From: Paramyrothecium sp. XJ0827 | Taxonomy: Eukaryota; Ascomycota; Sordariomycetes; Hypocreales; Stachybotryaceae | Direction: 5' to 3' | Assembly (NCBI GenBank): GCA_020881915.1 | Contig: JAJFPB010000009.1 | Coordinates: 1,364,001 to 1,428,000, forward strand | Length of the DNA stretch: 64,000 nucleotides | Part shown: positions 1-14,050 of the stretch, piece after piece | How positions within the stretch are numbered: position 1 is the first letter of the stretch | Layout: each line of letters begins with the position of its first letter | The notes under the pieces: generated by a model | Databases searched by the model: none | What the model was told of the DNA's origin: nothing | What the model saw: only the letters and a program-made list of their open reading frames with translations | Position numbers and translations under genes: made by a program

Positions 1-57
1 AATTATTATTTTTATTTTTTTAAGAATTTTTATTAAAAAATAAAATAATTATATTTT

Positions 58-416
58 ATATATTATTTTATTTATTTTATTTATTTTATTTATTTTATTT
101 ATTTTATTTATTTTATTTATTTTATTTATTTTTTTATTTTATTTATTTTATTTATTTTTATTTATTTTATTTTATTTATTTATTTATTTTATTTATTTTA
201 TTTATTTTATTTATTTTATTTATTTTATTTATTTTATTTATTTTATTTATTTTATTTATTTTATTTATTTTATTTATTTTATTTATTTTATTTATTTTAT
301 TTATTTTATTTATTTTATTTATTTTATTTATTTTATTTATTTTATTTATTTTATTTATTTTATTTATTTTATTTATTTTATTTATTTTATTTATTTTATT
401 TATTTTATTTATTTTA
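58..416. repeat. (TTTTATTTA)n minisatellite, left array
   Basis: A tandem array of the 9-mer TTTTATTTA with a few length variants around 125-195. About 40 units contain only A and T. The same array occurs at about 38420-38738, inside the right copy of the direct repeat. Confidence 0.9.
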
Positions 417-429
417 AATTATATAATTT

Positions 430-510
430 TAATATTTAATATTTAATTATAAATATTAATATTTAATATTTAATTATAAATATTAATATTTAATATTTAA
501 TTATAAATAT
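430..510. repeat. 27-bp tandem repeat, three copies
   Basis: Three consecutive, essentially identical 27-bp A+T units lie at 430-456, 457-483 and 484-510, directly after the minisatellite. The right copy of the long direct repeat (38750-38940) does not show the same triplication, so this is a local expansion. Confidence 0.8.
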
Positions 511-1110
511 TAATATTTATTATTAATAAATCTAAGTTATTTATTTTTTAAATTTTAAGAATTTAAAAATAATTAAAAAAATAAAATTAGAATTTAAATA
601 TAAATTTTTTTTTAAAAAATTTAAAAATAATTTTAATATTAATTATTAAAATTTTATTTTTATTTTTAAAAATTTATTTATAAATTAATATAAAATAATA
701 TTATTAAAAACTAAAATTTTTAATTTTTTAAAAAAATTTTTAAATTAATAAAAAAGATTTATATAATAAAAAGATTTATATAATAAAAATTATAAAAATT
801 ATAAAAATAATTAAATATTAATTAATTAAATAAATATAAATATATAATTAATAATTAAATTATTAAAATAAAATAATTAAAAAATTTAAGTAATTAATTT
901 AATAATAATATAATATATATAATAAATTTAATTATAATATATAAATATATAAAATAAAAATAAATTTTTTAAAATAAAAATATAGTAATTAATTTATAGT
1001 ATTTTAATTAAAATTCTTATTTTAAGAATAAAGATTTTTATTATATTTATTATATTATTATATTAATTTAATATTATATATAATAAGATTTATATAATAT
1101 AAAGAAGAAA

Positions 1111-3782
1111 AAAATAGAAACTAAGCTAATAAGAAGAAATTTATTTTTTATAATACTTCTTAAAGTATTATATATTATATTTAAATTAGAATCTACTAAT
1201 TATTAATAATATATAATCTTTAAGATATTCTTTAATTAGCTTCTAAAAAAAAGATCTTATAAATTAATAAGAAGTAATTTATTACTTTAAGAGAGAATCT
1301 TATTTTTTATATTAAATAATAAATTATAAAACTATTTACTTTATATTTAGATCTAGATCTAATTATTATATATTAATAACTCTTATTTTAAAATATATTA
1401 TTTCCTTAAAGTAATACTTATAATAGTAAAAGAAAGTTCTAAGCCCTCTATAATTACTACTAAAAATAAAAATAAAGTTAAAGGAATATTATTTAAAACC
1501 TTATTTAGAAATAATATAAAAATAAGAGATTTAAATAATATTAAGGAATCTAATAATAACTTTAATAATAAGAAAGATTATAAAATTAAATAACTTAAAT
1601 AAATAATCTAGAATCTCTTAGTTAAGATTAATTAGATCTAAGGTAATATAGCTATTATATTAATTAGATTTTATAAAATTAATTATCTTAAGAATACTAT
1701 TATTTAACTTAAGTAATAGCTCTTAAAAGCTATTAATTTTAATTATTATATAGCCTAGAGTACTAAACCCTAGTTTAGGAAGCTCTTAGATATATATAAT
1801 ACTAAGGAATATAAGAAGGAACTAAATATAGTTATTAAGCTATATAAATTTAAATTCTTTAATAGAAGCGCCTATAAGTTCTAAGAATTTCTTATAGTAC
1901 TTAGAACTTACTTTTTATATTTCCTAAAGACTTTTATTATAAATAAAAAATAAATTAAGTTTATAATCTAAAGCCTTAAAGATAATATATTAATCTAATT
2001 TAAACTAATATTCTAAGACTATATTACAAGATCTATAATTAAATATAAGGAAGATATAAAGAAAATCTTTAATAATTTTAAGAAGTTTAAAAATATATTA
2101 AAAGAATCTTTAATATTACTAATAAAGTTAAAGAAGTAAAAAGAGATCTTAAAAAATTATTTAAAAAAGTTATATATTAGCTTTATAGTTTAGTTTAAAT
2201 AGATTATTTTTAAATTAAAATAAACTAAGGAAATCTATAAAAAAGACCTTCTATAATAAGTATAAGAAAGAGATTAAGAATAAACTTATTAAAATTAAAT
2301 AATCTAAGTACTTACTAGAAATATATATATATATAGTAATTAAGATTAATAAATATAACTTTTAATATAATAAGAAAAAATAATAATATAAAAATACTCT
2401 ATATATTAAATATAATATAAATAACTTAAAACTATAAAAATAAGTAAATACGTCCTATAGGACTAAGTCTGGCCCTATAAAGCTAGAAGTAATTTAAAAG
2501 GTAGATATTATATACTATAATTGTAGTAAGAAAGGGTACTATATCTAAGAATATTAATAACCTAAGTAAGACTAATCTTAGAAGAGAATTAAGTTTATAT
2601 TAATTATAGAAAATAAACTATAAATAAGAAAAATTACTATAACTTACTCGTTTAAAATAATAAGGTATATATGAACTATATTACCCTAGGTAAATTAGAA
2701 TAGAAAATATAAAATATACCTAAGGGACTACTAATATATAAGAGACCTAGAAAGAGTAGCCAGAGATATAATAGAAGAATATATACCTAAAATCCCTAAT
2801 ACTTAATTAAGAAAATAAATACTAAGTCCTAAAAGTTCTAATACTATTATTAATAATAGCCTAAGTAAGAATAGTAACTTATTTTTAGAAAACTTAAACA
2901 AATTAAGTAAAGATTATAAGTACCTAGATAATAACCTAGAAGAAAGAATACTTAACTAAATAATAAAGGAAGTAGGGAAATTATATTAGGACCTAAATAT
3001 AGACCCTAATATCTTTATTTAAGTAATTATAATAGAAGAAGCTTTTCCTAATCTTACTATAGTTATAATACTAAAAATTAAATTAGAGAATAACCCCTAT
3101 AGAGATATATAATTTAAAGAAAACTATAATATCTTAGTAAAAAGATAAAGAATAGAATATTCCCTATTAAGATAATAGGGCAATAACCTATTATATTATA
3201 TAAAGCCAAAGAGCTAGTATACTAAAAAAAGAAAGCTATATATAGATAATATAAGGTTACTATTCTTAAAAGAGATCCTAAAAAACTAGTAAAATACTAA
3301 TAAGGAATAAAGGTATAAGACTACCTTACTATATATTATAATTAGTATACTAATAAGAAACTAAAGAATTATAGAAAACTATAAGAAACTAAATATAGAA
3401 ATCTAATAGGAATCCTATTTCCTAATAAAATAGAAGAAGTAGAGAACTATAAAGTAAATAATTTCTAATAATATCCTATAGAATACTTATATTATAAAAT
3501 AAAACAAAGAATATCTCAATATAGTACTAATAATTTAAATTATTCTATACTAGAAGTATACTCTTAGAATATAAAATAAATACTAATAGTATTATATACC
3601 TAAGGGAGTCTATTTTAACTATTATATAATACCTAGCTAAATAAAGAAAATTTAAAAAAAATAACTAGCTACTAGTAGTAAGAGAAAGACTAGAGTACCC
3701 TACTAAAGCCTACTATCTAAAAGAGAAGCTTAATAAAATAACCCTAAACTACTATATAAACTAATACTATAAGTACTATATA
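1111..3782 (+). pseudogene. RIP-decayed Ty3/gypsy-like gag region
   Basis: Read forward, about 1840-2350 has the composition and pattern of a retrotransposon gag domain: a lysine-rich helical stretch, a W/F-rich segment and a long charged helix, broken by stops at former CAG, CGA and TGG codons. At 2513-2554 the frame carries a decayed CX2CX4HX4C zinc knuckle. The second Cys codon (TGT at 2522) is intact, while the first Cys, the His and the last Cys codons are each one transition away (TAC, TAC, TAT). From 2640 to 3780 the same strand stays charged and gag/protease-like but I cannot name domains. The element is interrupted by the hAT at 3783. No intact LTR could be delimited. The call as gag is confident; the superfamily is a likely inference. 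Confidence 0.65.
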
Positions 3783-3797
3783 CAGGCTTGGGAAGGT

Positions 3798-3990
3798 TGG
3801 TTAACCAAATCTAGGTTAACCAAAAATAAATCAGGTTAACCAAGAATTAGTTAACCAAAAATAGGTTAAACCAAAAATAGGTTAACTTATTTTTGGTTAA
3901 CCTATTTTTGGTTAACCTATTTTTGGTTAACCTATATTTGGTTAACTAATTATAGGTTAACTTATAATAACCAATATTTGGTTATTATAT
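3798..3990. repeat. Subterminal 15-bp-period GTTAAC array of hAT-1
   Basis: A run of GGTTAAC units alternates with ATTTTT or AAAAAT spacers, giving the 15-bp unit GGTTAACCTATTTTT, well seen at 3885-3945. The units switch orientation near 3880, so the array itself is partly inverted. Such subterminal repeats are typical places for hAT transposase binding; binding here is inference. Confidence 0.8.
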
Positions 3991-5217
3991 ATATATATAT
4001 ATATATTAAATATCTTTATAAATACTATATATAATTATAATATATATAATATATTTTATTACATATATATATATATAGTATAGATATATATAGCACTTTT
4101 AAAATTAGATAATTCCTTAAGCTCTAATTTGCTCTAAACTGTACTCTAGCTTAAATAGCTATATAGCTAGCTATAGAAAATATATATAGATCTATAAATA
4201 TTTATATAAATCCACTATATAATTATAATATATATAATATATTTTATTATATATATTTATATATAGTATAGATATATATAGTACTTTTAAAATTAGATAA
4301 TTCCTTAAGCTCTGATTTGCTTTAAACTGTACTTTAGTTTAAATAGCTATATAACTAGCTATATAAATACTATAAAAGCAAGGAAAATAGCTACTATATA
4401 ATACTAATTTAAATCCTCCTTTAAACTCTTAAAATCCCTATATTTCTAGCTCTTTAATAAAATTAATTCCCTAACTATATCTAAATATAATTGAGATCTT
4501 TACTTAGTAATAATATTATTACTAGTAGAAAACATAGCCTTAATAGCAGCAGATGTAGCCGGAATAGCTAGATAATACCTAGCTAATATAGATAATATAG
4601 GAAATTGATTAATATATAATTTCTACTAAGCTAATATATTAGTCTATATAATAGTTAATAAAAATATAATAATAATAGTAATAAAATAGGGAAAAATAGG
4701 GAAAAATAATATAAATAACTTATATACTTGGGAACATATTTATTTTTAAAATATAAAGATAATTTATTACTATTATTAGTATTATCTATATATAATTCAT
4801 CTTCTAAGGCAGGTGTAGAGCCTTTAGAAGATGTAGGCCTAGGGCTATTATCTACTAGCTTATTAAAAGATATAGCAGTATTAGAAGGCCCTTTAAGCCT
4901 ATAAATAATATTAGTTCTATATATATATATAATATAGGGATTTTACTTACTTATTATATTCTGCTGTAATTAGCTTAATAGTATCTAATTTAATAGTGGG
5001 ATAATAATATAATATTTCCCTAGGTTCAAAATGCCGTAATCGATGCCTAGGATCCAATATAAGGGCTATTATATAGGATTTATAGCTAGTAAGACCCTTA
5101 GGGCCCCTAGCTACTAGCTTATTAGGGAAATATTTCTCTAGTTTAGCTAGGCCCTTAGAAATAGAGGATCCTAAGTAGGTAAAAAAGTCTCCCTTTATAA
5201 ATATATATATATTAGTA

Positions 5218-5219
5218 TA

Positions 5220-5265
<46 letters not shown>

Positions 5266-5276
5266 GTAATAATACT
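5218..5276. repeat. (AAT)n microsatellite inside a hAT-1 intron
   Basis: About 18 near-perfect AAT triplets lie within an intron of the decayed transposase. They cause a spurious poly-isoleucine run when translated on the minus strand. Confidence 0.85.
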
Positions 5277-6420
5277 AAGAAAATAACTTATATATTCCTT
5301 ATAATTAGAATTAGTAACTATTTTAGTATACTTTTCCTTATAATAATTTAAGTCTTTATATAATAGAGATATATATAAAAGACTTTCCGGAAGTATTGTA
5401 TATAGCTGGCCTTGTAATATTTCTGAAGGCCTTAAAAAGACCCTAAATAGGTCGGCTAGGGCCTGGGTTTTTTCCCAGTCAATTTCGGATAGAAATATAT
5501 TTTTAAATTCCTTATTAGTAGTATTCCTATATATATAGGAAAGAGGCTCTTTTAATTCAATAGTAGCCTCAAGCATAAAAAAGGTCGAATTCCAACGGAT
5601 TACTATATCTATATTATATTATTAGTAATTATATTATATTATATATATATATATATATATAGGGGAATTAGAAATAACCTACCTATAGGAATCTGTTATT
5701 TTTTACTTTCTAAGGCATTAGAATCCTTATATTTTAAAATAGCCTCTTCTAATAGCTTTCTAGGCTCTTGACTATATTTTATAAGAGATGCTATTTGACA
5801 AATACGGCTTAGAAGATCTATATATAATAGATATTAGTAAATATATAATATAATATATATATATATATAGATATATATATAAATAGAGGGGAAATATAAA
5901 AAATAATATACCTTTTAATTCTAAATCTTCTATTTCTACTACTGGATCTCTATTTAATTTATCTATAGTTAAATAAATATAAATAGATAAATTAGTAGCT
6001 ATTTTTTCGGATAATAGAAAATCCAATAATATATCTTGTGCTACTAAATTAATTATATATGCTGTACATCGAATATCGGCCTCAAAAGTCATTGATTTTC
6101 CAATTATATTTAAATTTAACTTATAGGCTTGTAAAAAGGTATTATTATTTGTTGCATTATCTCTAGTAATACTATTATATAGTTAGTTATATATATATAT
6201 CTATATATATATTATATAATATAATATATATAATATAATAAAGGGAAAATAGAAAACTTACCTTAAAATAGTATATTCTATAATACTAGAATAAGGGGAT
6301 AAGGCAAATAGGAATTCCTTATAAATATTAAGGCCTGTATAAGCCTCTTGAAGTTTATTAAAGCCTAAATAGTAGTTAGTTATATATATATATAAATATA
6401 GATAATATAATAATATAATA

Positions 6421-6540
6421 GTAAATAATATAATAGTAAATAATATAATAGTAAATAATATAATAGTAAATAATATAATAGTAAATAATATAATAGTAAA
6501 TAATATAATAGTAAATAATATAATAGTAAATAGTATAATA
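6421..6540. repeat. 15-bp tandem repeat, eight copies
   Basis: Eight head-to-tail copies of GTAAATAATATAATA, with only the last unit altered (a G for A). It lies between transposase exons of hAT-1, so probably in an intron. The other transposase copies lack it, so it is a local expansion. Confidence 0.9.
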
Positions 6541-8956
6541 AAATAAATAACTTACTTATAAGCTTATAATATAAGGTAAAATTACTATCTAGGAAAATAG
6601 TAATAATTCCTAGATAGGAAGCCCCTATATTTAAAGACCATATATTAAATGTAAGGGAAAATGCCCTATTAGATCGAATATTATCTTCTAATTAACTATT
6701 TAGGGCCCTAAGGCCCTTTTTGAAGGTATTAAATAATAATAATTATATTTTCTTCCTATTAATAATAGGGGCCTCACTAAATAGATATATATATATTAGC
6801 TTATATATAATAAACTAAGTAAATACGAATAATTATAGTAGTATAGGGGATATAGGGTAGTAGCTTAAAAGGAATTATATATAGGGAAGTAGATATATAA
6901 TTACTATAAAAATCCTTACTTACCTATTATAATAGGATAATAGGCTTTAAAAAGCTAGTAAATCCATTATATTAAAAGAGATATTATTTTCTATAAGGAA
7001 ATTTAACACCTTATTTAGGGCTTCCTTTTTAGAAAATTAATTTACTATAGCTATAATATCCTTAGGGCATTTACTAGGGGTTTAAGGTATTATAGAGCTA
7101 GTAGTAATTAGGCTTAATAAATTAGCTTCTATATTAAATTAGTATATATATATATATATATATTATATTATATTATATTATATTATATTATATAGGAAAT
7201 AGGGAAAATAATATATAACTTACTTCTTTTTCTAACTAATTCTAATTTTTTATTATAGGTAATTTCAGGGTAATTATTTTAATAATGCCTAGCTAGATTT
7301 AAATATATTAAGTTTAATTTCCTAGCTTTATAAGTAGCTTGAAAATTATACCAAGATATATATATATATTAGTATATAATAATAAAGCTTTATATATATA
7401 TAAAAAAGAAAAGAAAATAGAATAAAGAAATAAATAACTTATATAATGTATTTATATAGGACCTCTCTTTCCTTATTATTATTATAAGGTAAAAGAGCCC
7501 TAGTAAATAGATTATTTATAAATATATATGCTAATGTAGGTGCTAGCTGATATTTAGGGTCGAAATAGGTCGCTATTATAGCTGCCGAGCTACTAGTAGT
7601 AGATATAGGGGCCCTAGGGGTCTTAGGGGCCCTAGGGGTCTCTTCTAGGTCCCTACTAGAATTAAATTCTATAAGGGAAATAGTTAAGGCCTCTATAGGG
7701 TCCGTAATTAGCTAGGTATTAGGCATAGAGGCCTCAGAGCCACTAATAGATTGAAGGTCATCTAAATAGTTAGACATATTAAATATATATATATATATAA
7801 TAGATATATATAAAAATAGGGTAGTTATAATAGATAGATAGTAGTAGAGTAATAGATAGTTACTTGGTAAAGAAGAATAGGATTTTTAGAGAGGAATTAA
7901 GTCTTCCTTATAGAAATCTTCTTCCTACTATTTCCTAGGAATTCCTTACTCTTCTAGAATTAAAGATTTCCTATTTCTAAGCATTAGAAATTAATTCCTT
8001 CCTATTTTATCTACCGGCATTTTCAGCTGCCTTAGTATTAATAAGGAATTTAGAATTATTCTATAGTAGGTCTTATAGTTATTATAGCTAATGCGGGCAC
8101 TAATAAAGGTCCCTATAGTAAATGTAGCTAGTTATATAGCTAAAACCGGATATTAGCTGAATGTAGATATTTTGCTAATTAGGAAATTATATATATTTAT
8201 AGAGTCCTATTTTTGAATTTATTTATATATATTTTCTATATTTATAGCTAGTATAATAAGCTAGTTATAAGATAAAAGAGATTAAAGTCTATTTTAGAGC
8301 AAATTAGAGCTTAAGGAATTATCTATTTTCAAAAGTACTATATATAGCTATATTACATAGAGATATATATATTCTAAATTATTATATATATTATAACTAT
8401 ATATAGGATTTATGTAAATAATTATAGCCCTATATATATTTATTATAACTAGTTATATAGCTTTTTAAACTAAAGTAATATTCAGAGTAAATTAGAGCTT
8501 AGGGATTTATTTAACTTTAAAAGTATTATATATAGCTATACTATATATAAATATATAAGTTAGAAATAACTATATATATTATAATTATATATAGGATGTA
8601 TATAAATATTTATAGCCCTATATATATTTTCTATAGCTAGTTACATAGCTTTCTAAACTAAAGGAAAGTTTAGAACAAATTAGAGCTTAAGGAACTATCT
8701 AACTTTAAAAGTACTATATATAGCTATATTATTTATAAATAAATAAATTAAAAATTACTATATATATTATAATTATACGTATAATTATTATAGATATTTA
8801 TATATACGTCTATATATATAGTAACCAATAATTAGTTACTATAAGTTAACCTATAATTAGTTAACTTATATTTAGTTAACCAAAAATAGGTTAATTAATA
8901 ATTAATTAACTAATTATAGATTTTTGGTTAATTAGTTAACCAGTTTCCCAAGCCTG

Positions 8957-11891
8957 GTAGTAATTAATATAATTAAAAATATAAGGGACTAATATCTAGA
9001 GGGTCTCTAGATATAGTTCTTAATAATATTATTTAACGATATAAGAAGAAGAAGAGAAGAAGATTAGCTAGGTCCCTAGGGGGTAGTTATTATATAGTTA
9101 TTAGTAGGCCTTATTCTAGTACTAGGTTATCCGGCGCTATAATCCCAGGGTCTTAGTTACCCTATAATACTAGTAATTATATTTCTTTAGTAAAGTTATT
9201 ATTCTTATTAGATTTACTTATAAACTTAAGGGCATTAATAAAATAAAGAATTATATTAAAGGACTCTTTATTTTCTATTAAAGAGCTTAAAAATAGTATT
9301 TTATAATCTAGAATCTTAATAATCTTATTATTAAAAGAACTACTAAAGTTAATAAAAGTATTTTTAGGAGATCTTAAATAATAATAAATTACCTTAAATA
9401 TAATAACTATATATCTTATTTAATACTTAAGGTAAATAAGAATTATAAGCTTATTAAAGATAAGAATTATAAGCTAATTACTTAATAAAAGAAGTTTAAA
9501 ATAATTAAGGTTTATAAGCTTTATAAGAGAAGTTATATTAAATTTAAGTAGAATATAAGAAATTAATAATATAATAAGAAGCTATTTAAGGGATCTAATA
9601 AATTTAAAAAGTTAAATATAATAGTAATAATAATAAGGAAGCTAAAATAGCTTTTTATATTTAGGGATATATTATTATTACTATAATAATATAGAAATTA
9701 CTTTATTTTAGTAAAATAAGGGGTCCCTACTATAGTACCCCTATAAAAAATACCTCTATTATAGTACCTCTATTAAAAATTAGTAGCTTATAGTACCCCT
9801 ATAAATCTTAATAGTGTCCCTATTAATACTTATAACAAGATATTTAAGAGCTTATATAAGAGATTAGATTAGATATTTAAAAAGATATAAAATAAAATAT
9901 ATTCTTAAAGCTCTTACTATTATAAGAAATAAATAAATAAATCTAACTTATTTTAATTAATAATATTTATTTTAAGTAAAGTTCATATTATATAATAATA
10001 TATATTATCTAAGCTCTATATAAGCTACAATAGTAATTAAACTAACTATATAATAGATTATATAATCCTAGTAATAGTAATAATAATAGGTCTTTTATTC
10101 TTAGTACTTAGGAGAAGTAATTACTATATATTAATTCTTTTTATTTATTTATATTATTTCTAATATAAGTAATAGACTTTATTATTAACTTACTAATAAT
10201 AAAAATAAAAGTAATATATTTTATTAATTTAGCTATAAATTCTATAATATAGTATTTATAATAATATATAAAGTATTAAAAAGAGAGCTTTTATTTTTAA
10301 TTTTAGTACCTATTTAACTTAGAATTAGATCTAATTAATATTTAAATTTTAATTATTTACTAATTAAAGTATATTAAAGATTATTATATTAAGAAATTTA
10401 TATATAATTAGGTAATATTTTAAAAATATATTATATTTTTATTATATAATTAATATTTATAATTATTTAATATTTATTTAATTATAATTAAATAAAAATT
10501 ATAAATTAAATTATAAAAACTATTTTTATTTTTAATTAATCTTAATAAAAGTTAATTTATAATAAATAATATTTATATTTTAGTAATTAATATAATATTA
10601 AATAAAGTAATATTTAGTTTTAATTTATTAATATTATTATTATTACTTAAGGCTATATTTAATACAGAAATAATAATTCTAAAGATCTTAAATATATTAT
10701 AATTAAAAAGTTTTAAAAGTTTAATTTTATTTTAATTTTATTATAATATAATATAAGAAATAATTTAATATTAAGTATTATTTTTAATATTTAAAATAAA
10801 TAATTAAGTTTATTTATAACTATATAATAAATATATTAGAACTTATATATATTAATTATAATTACTTAATTATAAAAGAATTAATCTTATAATATTTATA
10901 TCTTAATATAATATTATATTATAAATAAAGATCTTTTTATAAGTTTATATAAAATTTAAAGAAATTAATATATATTAAAAGTAATAATAATAAATAAATT
11001 TTTTAAAAATTATATACTTAATAACTAAATATATATTTAATAATTATATTTAGTATTATATATAATAAATAAAATATAATATAATACATACTAAATAATA
11101 TAATAAGAATCTATTAATTATTAATATAAAAGAGCTTATAAATTAATTTAATACTTATATCTTTATAAATAATTTAATATATAATATAATATTATATAAA
11201 GTAATTAATAATAAATAAATAATTTCTAATTACTTATTAATTTAATATATTAATTATTAATTAATAATAATTTATATATAACTTTAAAGTATTAAGTATC
11301 TAATTAATATTATAATTTATTTAAAATAATATTATTATTACTTATTATTATTATTAGTTATTAACTACCTATAGAAGTACTATACTACCTTATATAAATA
11401 GATAGAGAATTAAGTTTTTATATATATATTTCTTAATAATTACTAATAATCTATAATAATTACTTTAAATATTAAAATAATATTACTATAAATTACTATT
11501 TTAATTTTTAAAAAGTAAGAAGTCTTAATTTTAATTTATTAACTTAAGTTATAAAAGAAATTAAATTAATAATATATTAAAAACTATTAAGATTTCTAAT
11601 TATATTCTTAGTAATATATTATAGCAGATAATTTAGAAGCTTTATAGATTTACTTAGTAAATATATTATAAGGTATTTAGATTAATATTAAATAACTTTA
11701 AGATATATAAAATAATTTTATATATTAAAAAAGTAAAACAAATCTACTATAATTTAATACATTATTATATAAATAATAATAAATATATATTAAAGCTCTA
11801 ATATATTCTATAATAAAAATAAAAAACTTAATATTATTTTAATTTTCTTTTTAAAATTAAATAAATAATAAATAATATAAATTTAAATAAT
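8957..11891. other. RIP-decayed repeat remnants, mostly unassignable
   Basis: This is A+T-rich sequence without usable reading frames. Around 9100-9560 there is a less decayed patch with the character of a retroelement gag on the plus strand, but no knuckle was found. About 9917-10118 is a fragment of the R1 repeat (plus orientation, ending at the R1 terminus AGTACTTAGGAG). Bases 10130-11890 hold a long decayed coding-like region that I cannot assign. Its portion at about 11380-11470 recurs at about 34900-35010, showing that it is repetitive. Confidence 0.55.
9713..9826. repeat. Interspersed TATAGTACCYCTAT motif, three copies
   Basis: The motif TATAGTACCCCTAT or a one-base variant occurs three times, about 28-30 bp apart, with A-rich spacers, plus weaker partial units at each side. 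Its C-rich core stands out from the surrounding A+T. Function is unknown. Confidence 0.6.
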
Positions 11892-12044
11892 TCTCCTAGG
11901 TATTAAGAATAAAAGATCTATTATTACTACTATTACTAAGGTTATATAATAGATTATATAATTACCTTAATTACTATAGCGGCTTATATAGACTTATAAT
12001 ATATATTATTATATAATAAGGAATTTATTTATATATCTTTATAG
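11892..12044 (-). repeat. R1 repeat, minus orientation, part left of hAT-2
   Basis: It starts with the R1 terminus (CTCCTAGGTATTAAGAATAA, the reverse of the plus-copy end near 18905) and runs to the insertion point of hAT-2. It resumes after hAT-2 at about 16917, so hAT-2 split one R1 copy. Confidence 0.7.
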
Positions 12045-14013
12045 CAGGCATGGGAAACTAGTTAACTAGCTAACTAATTAACTAGAAACTAGTTAACTAG
12101 AAAATAGTTAGTAAAAATATAATATTTATAGAATAAATATATATATATATTATCTAGAATATATATATATATATCTTAATTTTATATATAAATATATAAA
12201 TTAATATAAATATATATAATTAAATTATATAATTATTATATATAATAATATTACTAGACCTATATATCTTATTACTAGCTACTAATATAAAATTTCCTAA
12301 ATCTTATAATTTCTTAAGAGCTAATTAGCTTTAAAAGAGATCATATTTTATATATAGCTATATAATTTATATAAGGTATTATAAATATATATAGAAATTC
12401 TATATAAATACTATATATAATTATAATATATAATATTATTATTAGACCTATATATCCTATTACTAGCTACTAATATAGAATTTCCTAAATCCTATAATTC
12501 CTTAAGACCTAATAAGCTCTAAAAGGGTCTTATATTATATATAGCTATATAAGCTATATAAGGTATTATAAATATATATCAAAATTATATATAAATACTA
12601 TATATAATTATACTATATAATATAGTTACTAGACCTATATATCTTATTACTAGCTGCTAATATAGAATTTCCTAAATCTTATAATTCCTTGAGAGCTAAT
12701 AAGCTTTAAAAGAGATATAAATTTTAACTAAGTAAATAAGACTATAATAAATCCTAGAAAATTAAGCAAAATCCTTCTTTAAGTCCTTATAATCCCTATA
12801 TTTCCAACTTTTTAATAAAATAATTTCTCTAACTGTTTCTGAATATAGTCGAGACCTCTGCTTAGTAATAATATTATTACTAGTTAAGAAAGTAGCCTCT
12901 ATAGAAGCTGATGTAGCCGGAATAGCTAAATAATGCCTAGCTAATATTGATAAAGTAGGAAATTGCTTAATATAAAGCTTCCACCAATCTAATATATTGG
13001 TCTATTATAATATTAGTAAATAATAATAAGATAATATATATATATACATATATATATATATAATAGTAATAAAATAACTTATATCCTTAGGAACACATTC
13101 GCCTTTTAAATAAGACGATAATTCATTATTAGCAGCTGTTTTATCGATATATAAGTCATCGTCTGAGGTAGTTGAAGATGCTTTAGCTGATGAAGGCCTA
13201 GTATTATTATCCCCTAGTTCATCGAAGGATATAGTAGTATTAGGGGCCCTATTAGGCCCTTTAAGCCTATAAATAATATTAATATTAGATATCTATAGCT
13301 ATATATATATATATATATATAAATAAGGACTAGGGAATTTACTTACTTATTATATTCAGCTGTAATTAGCTTTATAATATCCGATTTAATATTCGAATAG
13401 TGAGCTAGGAGGCCGGGCTCTATAAAATGCCGTAATCGATGCCGGGGATCTAATATAAGTGCTATTAAATAGGACTTATAAGTAGCTAGGCCCTTAGGGC
13501 CCCTAGCTACTAGCTTATTAGGGAAATATTTCTCTAGTTTAGCTAGGCCTTTATTAATAGAAGACGCTAGATAACTATAGAAATTCCCCTATATATAAGT
13601 TAGTAAATTAGATATATATATATATATAAATAAAATAGGAAAAATAAGTAAAATAATAATAATATAGTAAATAACTTACATATTGACCATAGCTAGGATT
13701 ACTAGCATAGGAAGTATATTTCATTTGATATTTATTTAAGTCCTTATATAATATATATATATATAAGAGACTTTCAGGGAGTGTTGTATATAGCTGACCC
13801 TGTAGTTGAATTGAAGGCCTTAGGAAGACCTTAAATAGGGCTGCTAGGGCCTCGGTTTTAGCCCAATCAAGCTCTGATAGGAAGATATTTTTAAATTCCT
13901 TATTAGCTGTATTCCTATATATATAAGATAGGGGCTCTTTTAATTCTATAGTTGCCTCTAGCATATAATATGTTGAATTCCAACGAGTTATAGTATCTAT
14001 AATTATAATTAGC

Positions 14014-14050
<37 letters not shown>

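Larger units (their letters stand above)
1..1110. repeat. Left copy of a long A+T-only direct repeat
   Basis: This is a nearly pure A+T segment that matches, collinearly and in the same orientation, the segment at about 38370-39590. Shared blocks run from just before the TTTTATTTA array, through the array, into a tail around 520-1030. The tail holds AATATTATTAAAAACTAAAA near 700 and TATAATATATATAATAAA near 910. The left limit is cut by the window edge. No coding potential is visible. It could be a RIP-degraded long terminal repeat or a satellite-bearing dispersed repeat; the sequence does not decide which. Confidence 0.7.
4404..7777 (-). pseudogene. hAT transposase relic of hAT-1 (multi-exon, inactivated)
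   Basis: Reading the minus strand from the ATG at 7777 gives an N-terminal acidic region. A middle exon with a LRCxAxIINLVAQDILL-type motif lies at about 6000-6090. A central exon at 5020-5620 contains the segment that follows the hAT RWNS motif. The hATC dimerisation domain is at 4404-4650 (LSILARYYLAIPATS, SNNIIT). The pieces are separated by A+T-rich introns with GTAAGT-type donors. Stops replace former Trp and Gln/Arg codons in hATC, for example a TAG where the sister copy has TGG. It cannot encode a functional protein. An open stretch of 209 codons (4947-5576) survives inside it but includes intron-derived poly-isoleucine, so it is not a gene on its own. Confidence 0.8.
3783..8956 (-). 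mobile_element. hAT transposon copy 1 (hAT-1), near full length, RIP-decayed
   Basis: The element begins CAGGCTTGGGAA at 3783 and ends TTCCCAAGCCTG at 8956, a 12-bp perfect terminal inverted repeat. Just inside the left end is an array of GTTAAC motifs spaced 15 bp apart (3798-3990), and a similar one precedes the right end (8820-8950). The interior carries a minus-strand hAT transposase relic. The flanking octamers (ACTATATA on the left, GTAGTAAT on the right) do not match, so no target-site duplication is visible. Either the flanks decayed or the copy has been rearranged since insertion. Length is about 5.2 kb, larger than many hATs because the transposase gene contains numerous A+T-rich introns. 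Confidence 0.85.

Noticed and set aside
3798..3990. CRISPR-like regular array
   Set aside because: Units are 15 bp without unique spacers, partly inverted, next to a transposon terminus in a eukaryotic context; these are subterminal transposon repeats.
4947..5576. 209-codon open stretch on the minus strand in the A+T block
   Set aside because: It is one exon of the decayed hAT transposase plus intron microsatellite giving poly-Ile; not a stand-alone gene.
3775..8964. Target-site duplication for hAT-1
   Set aside because: Octamers ACTATATA and GTAGTAAT do not agree even allowing C-to-T and G-to-A changes.
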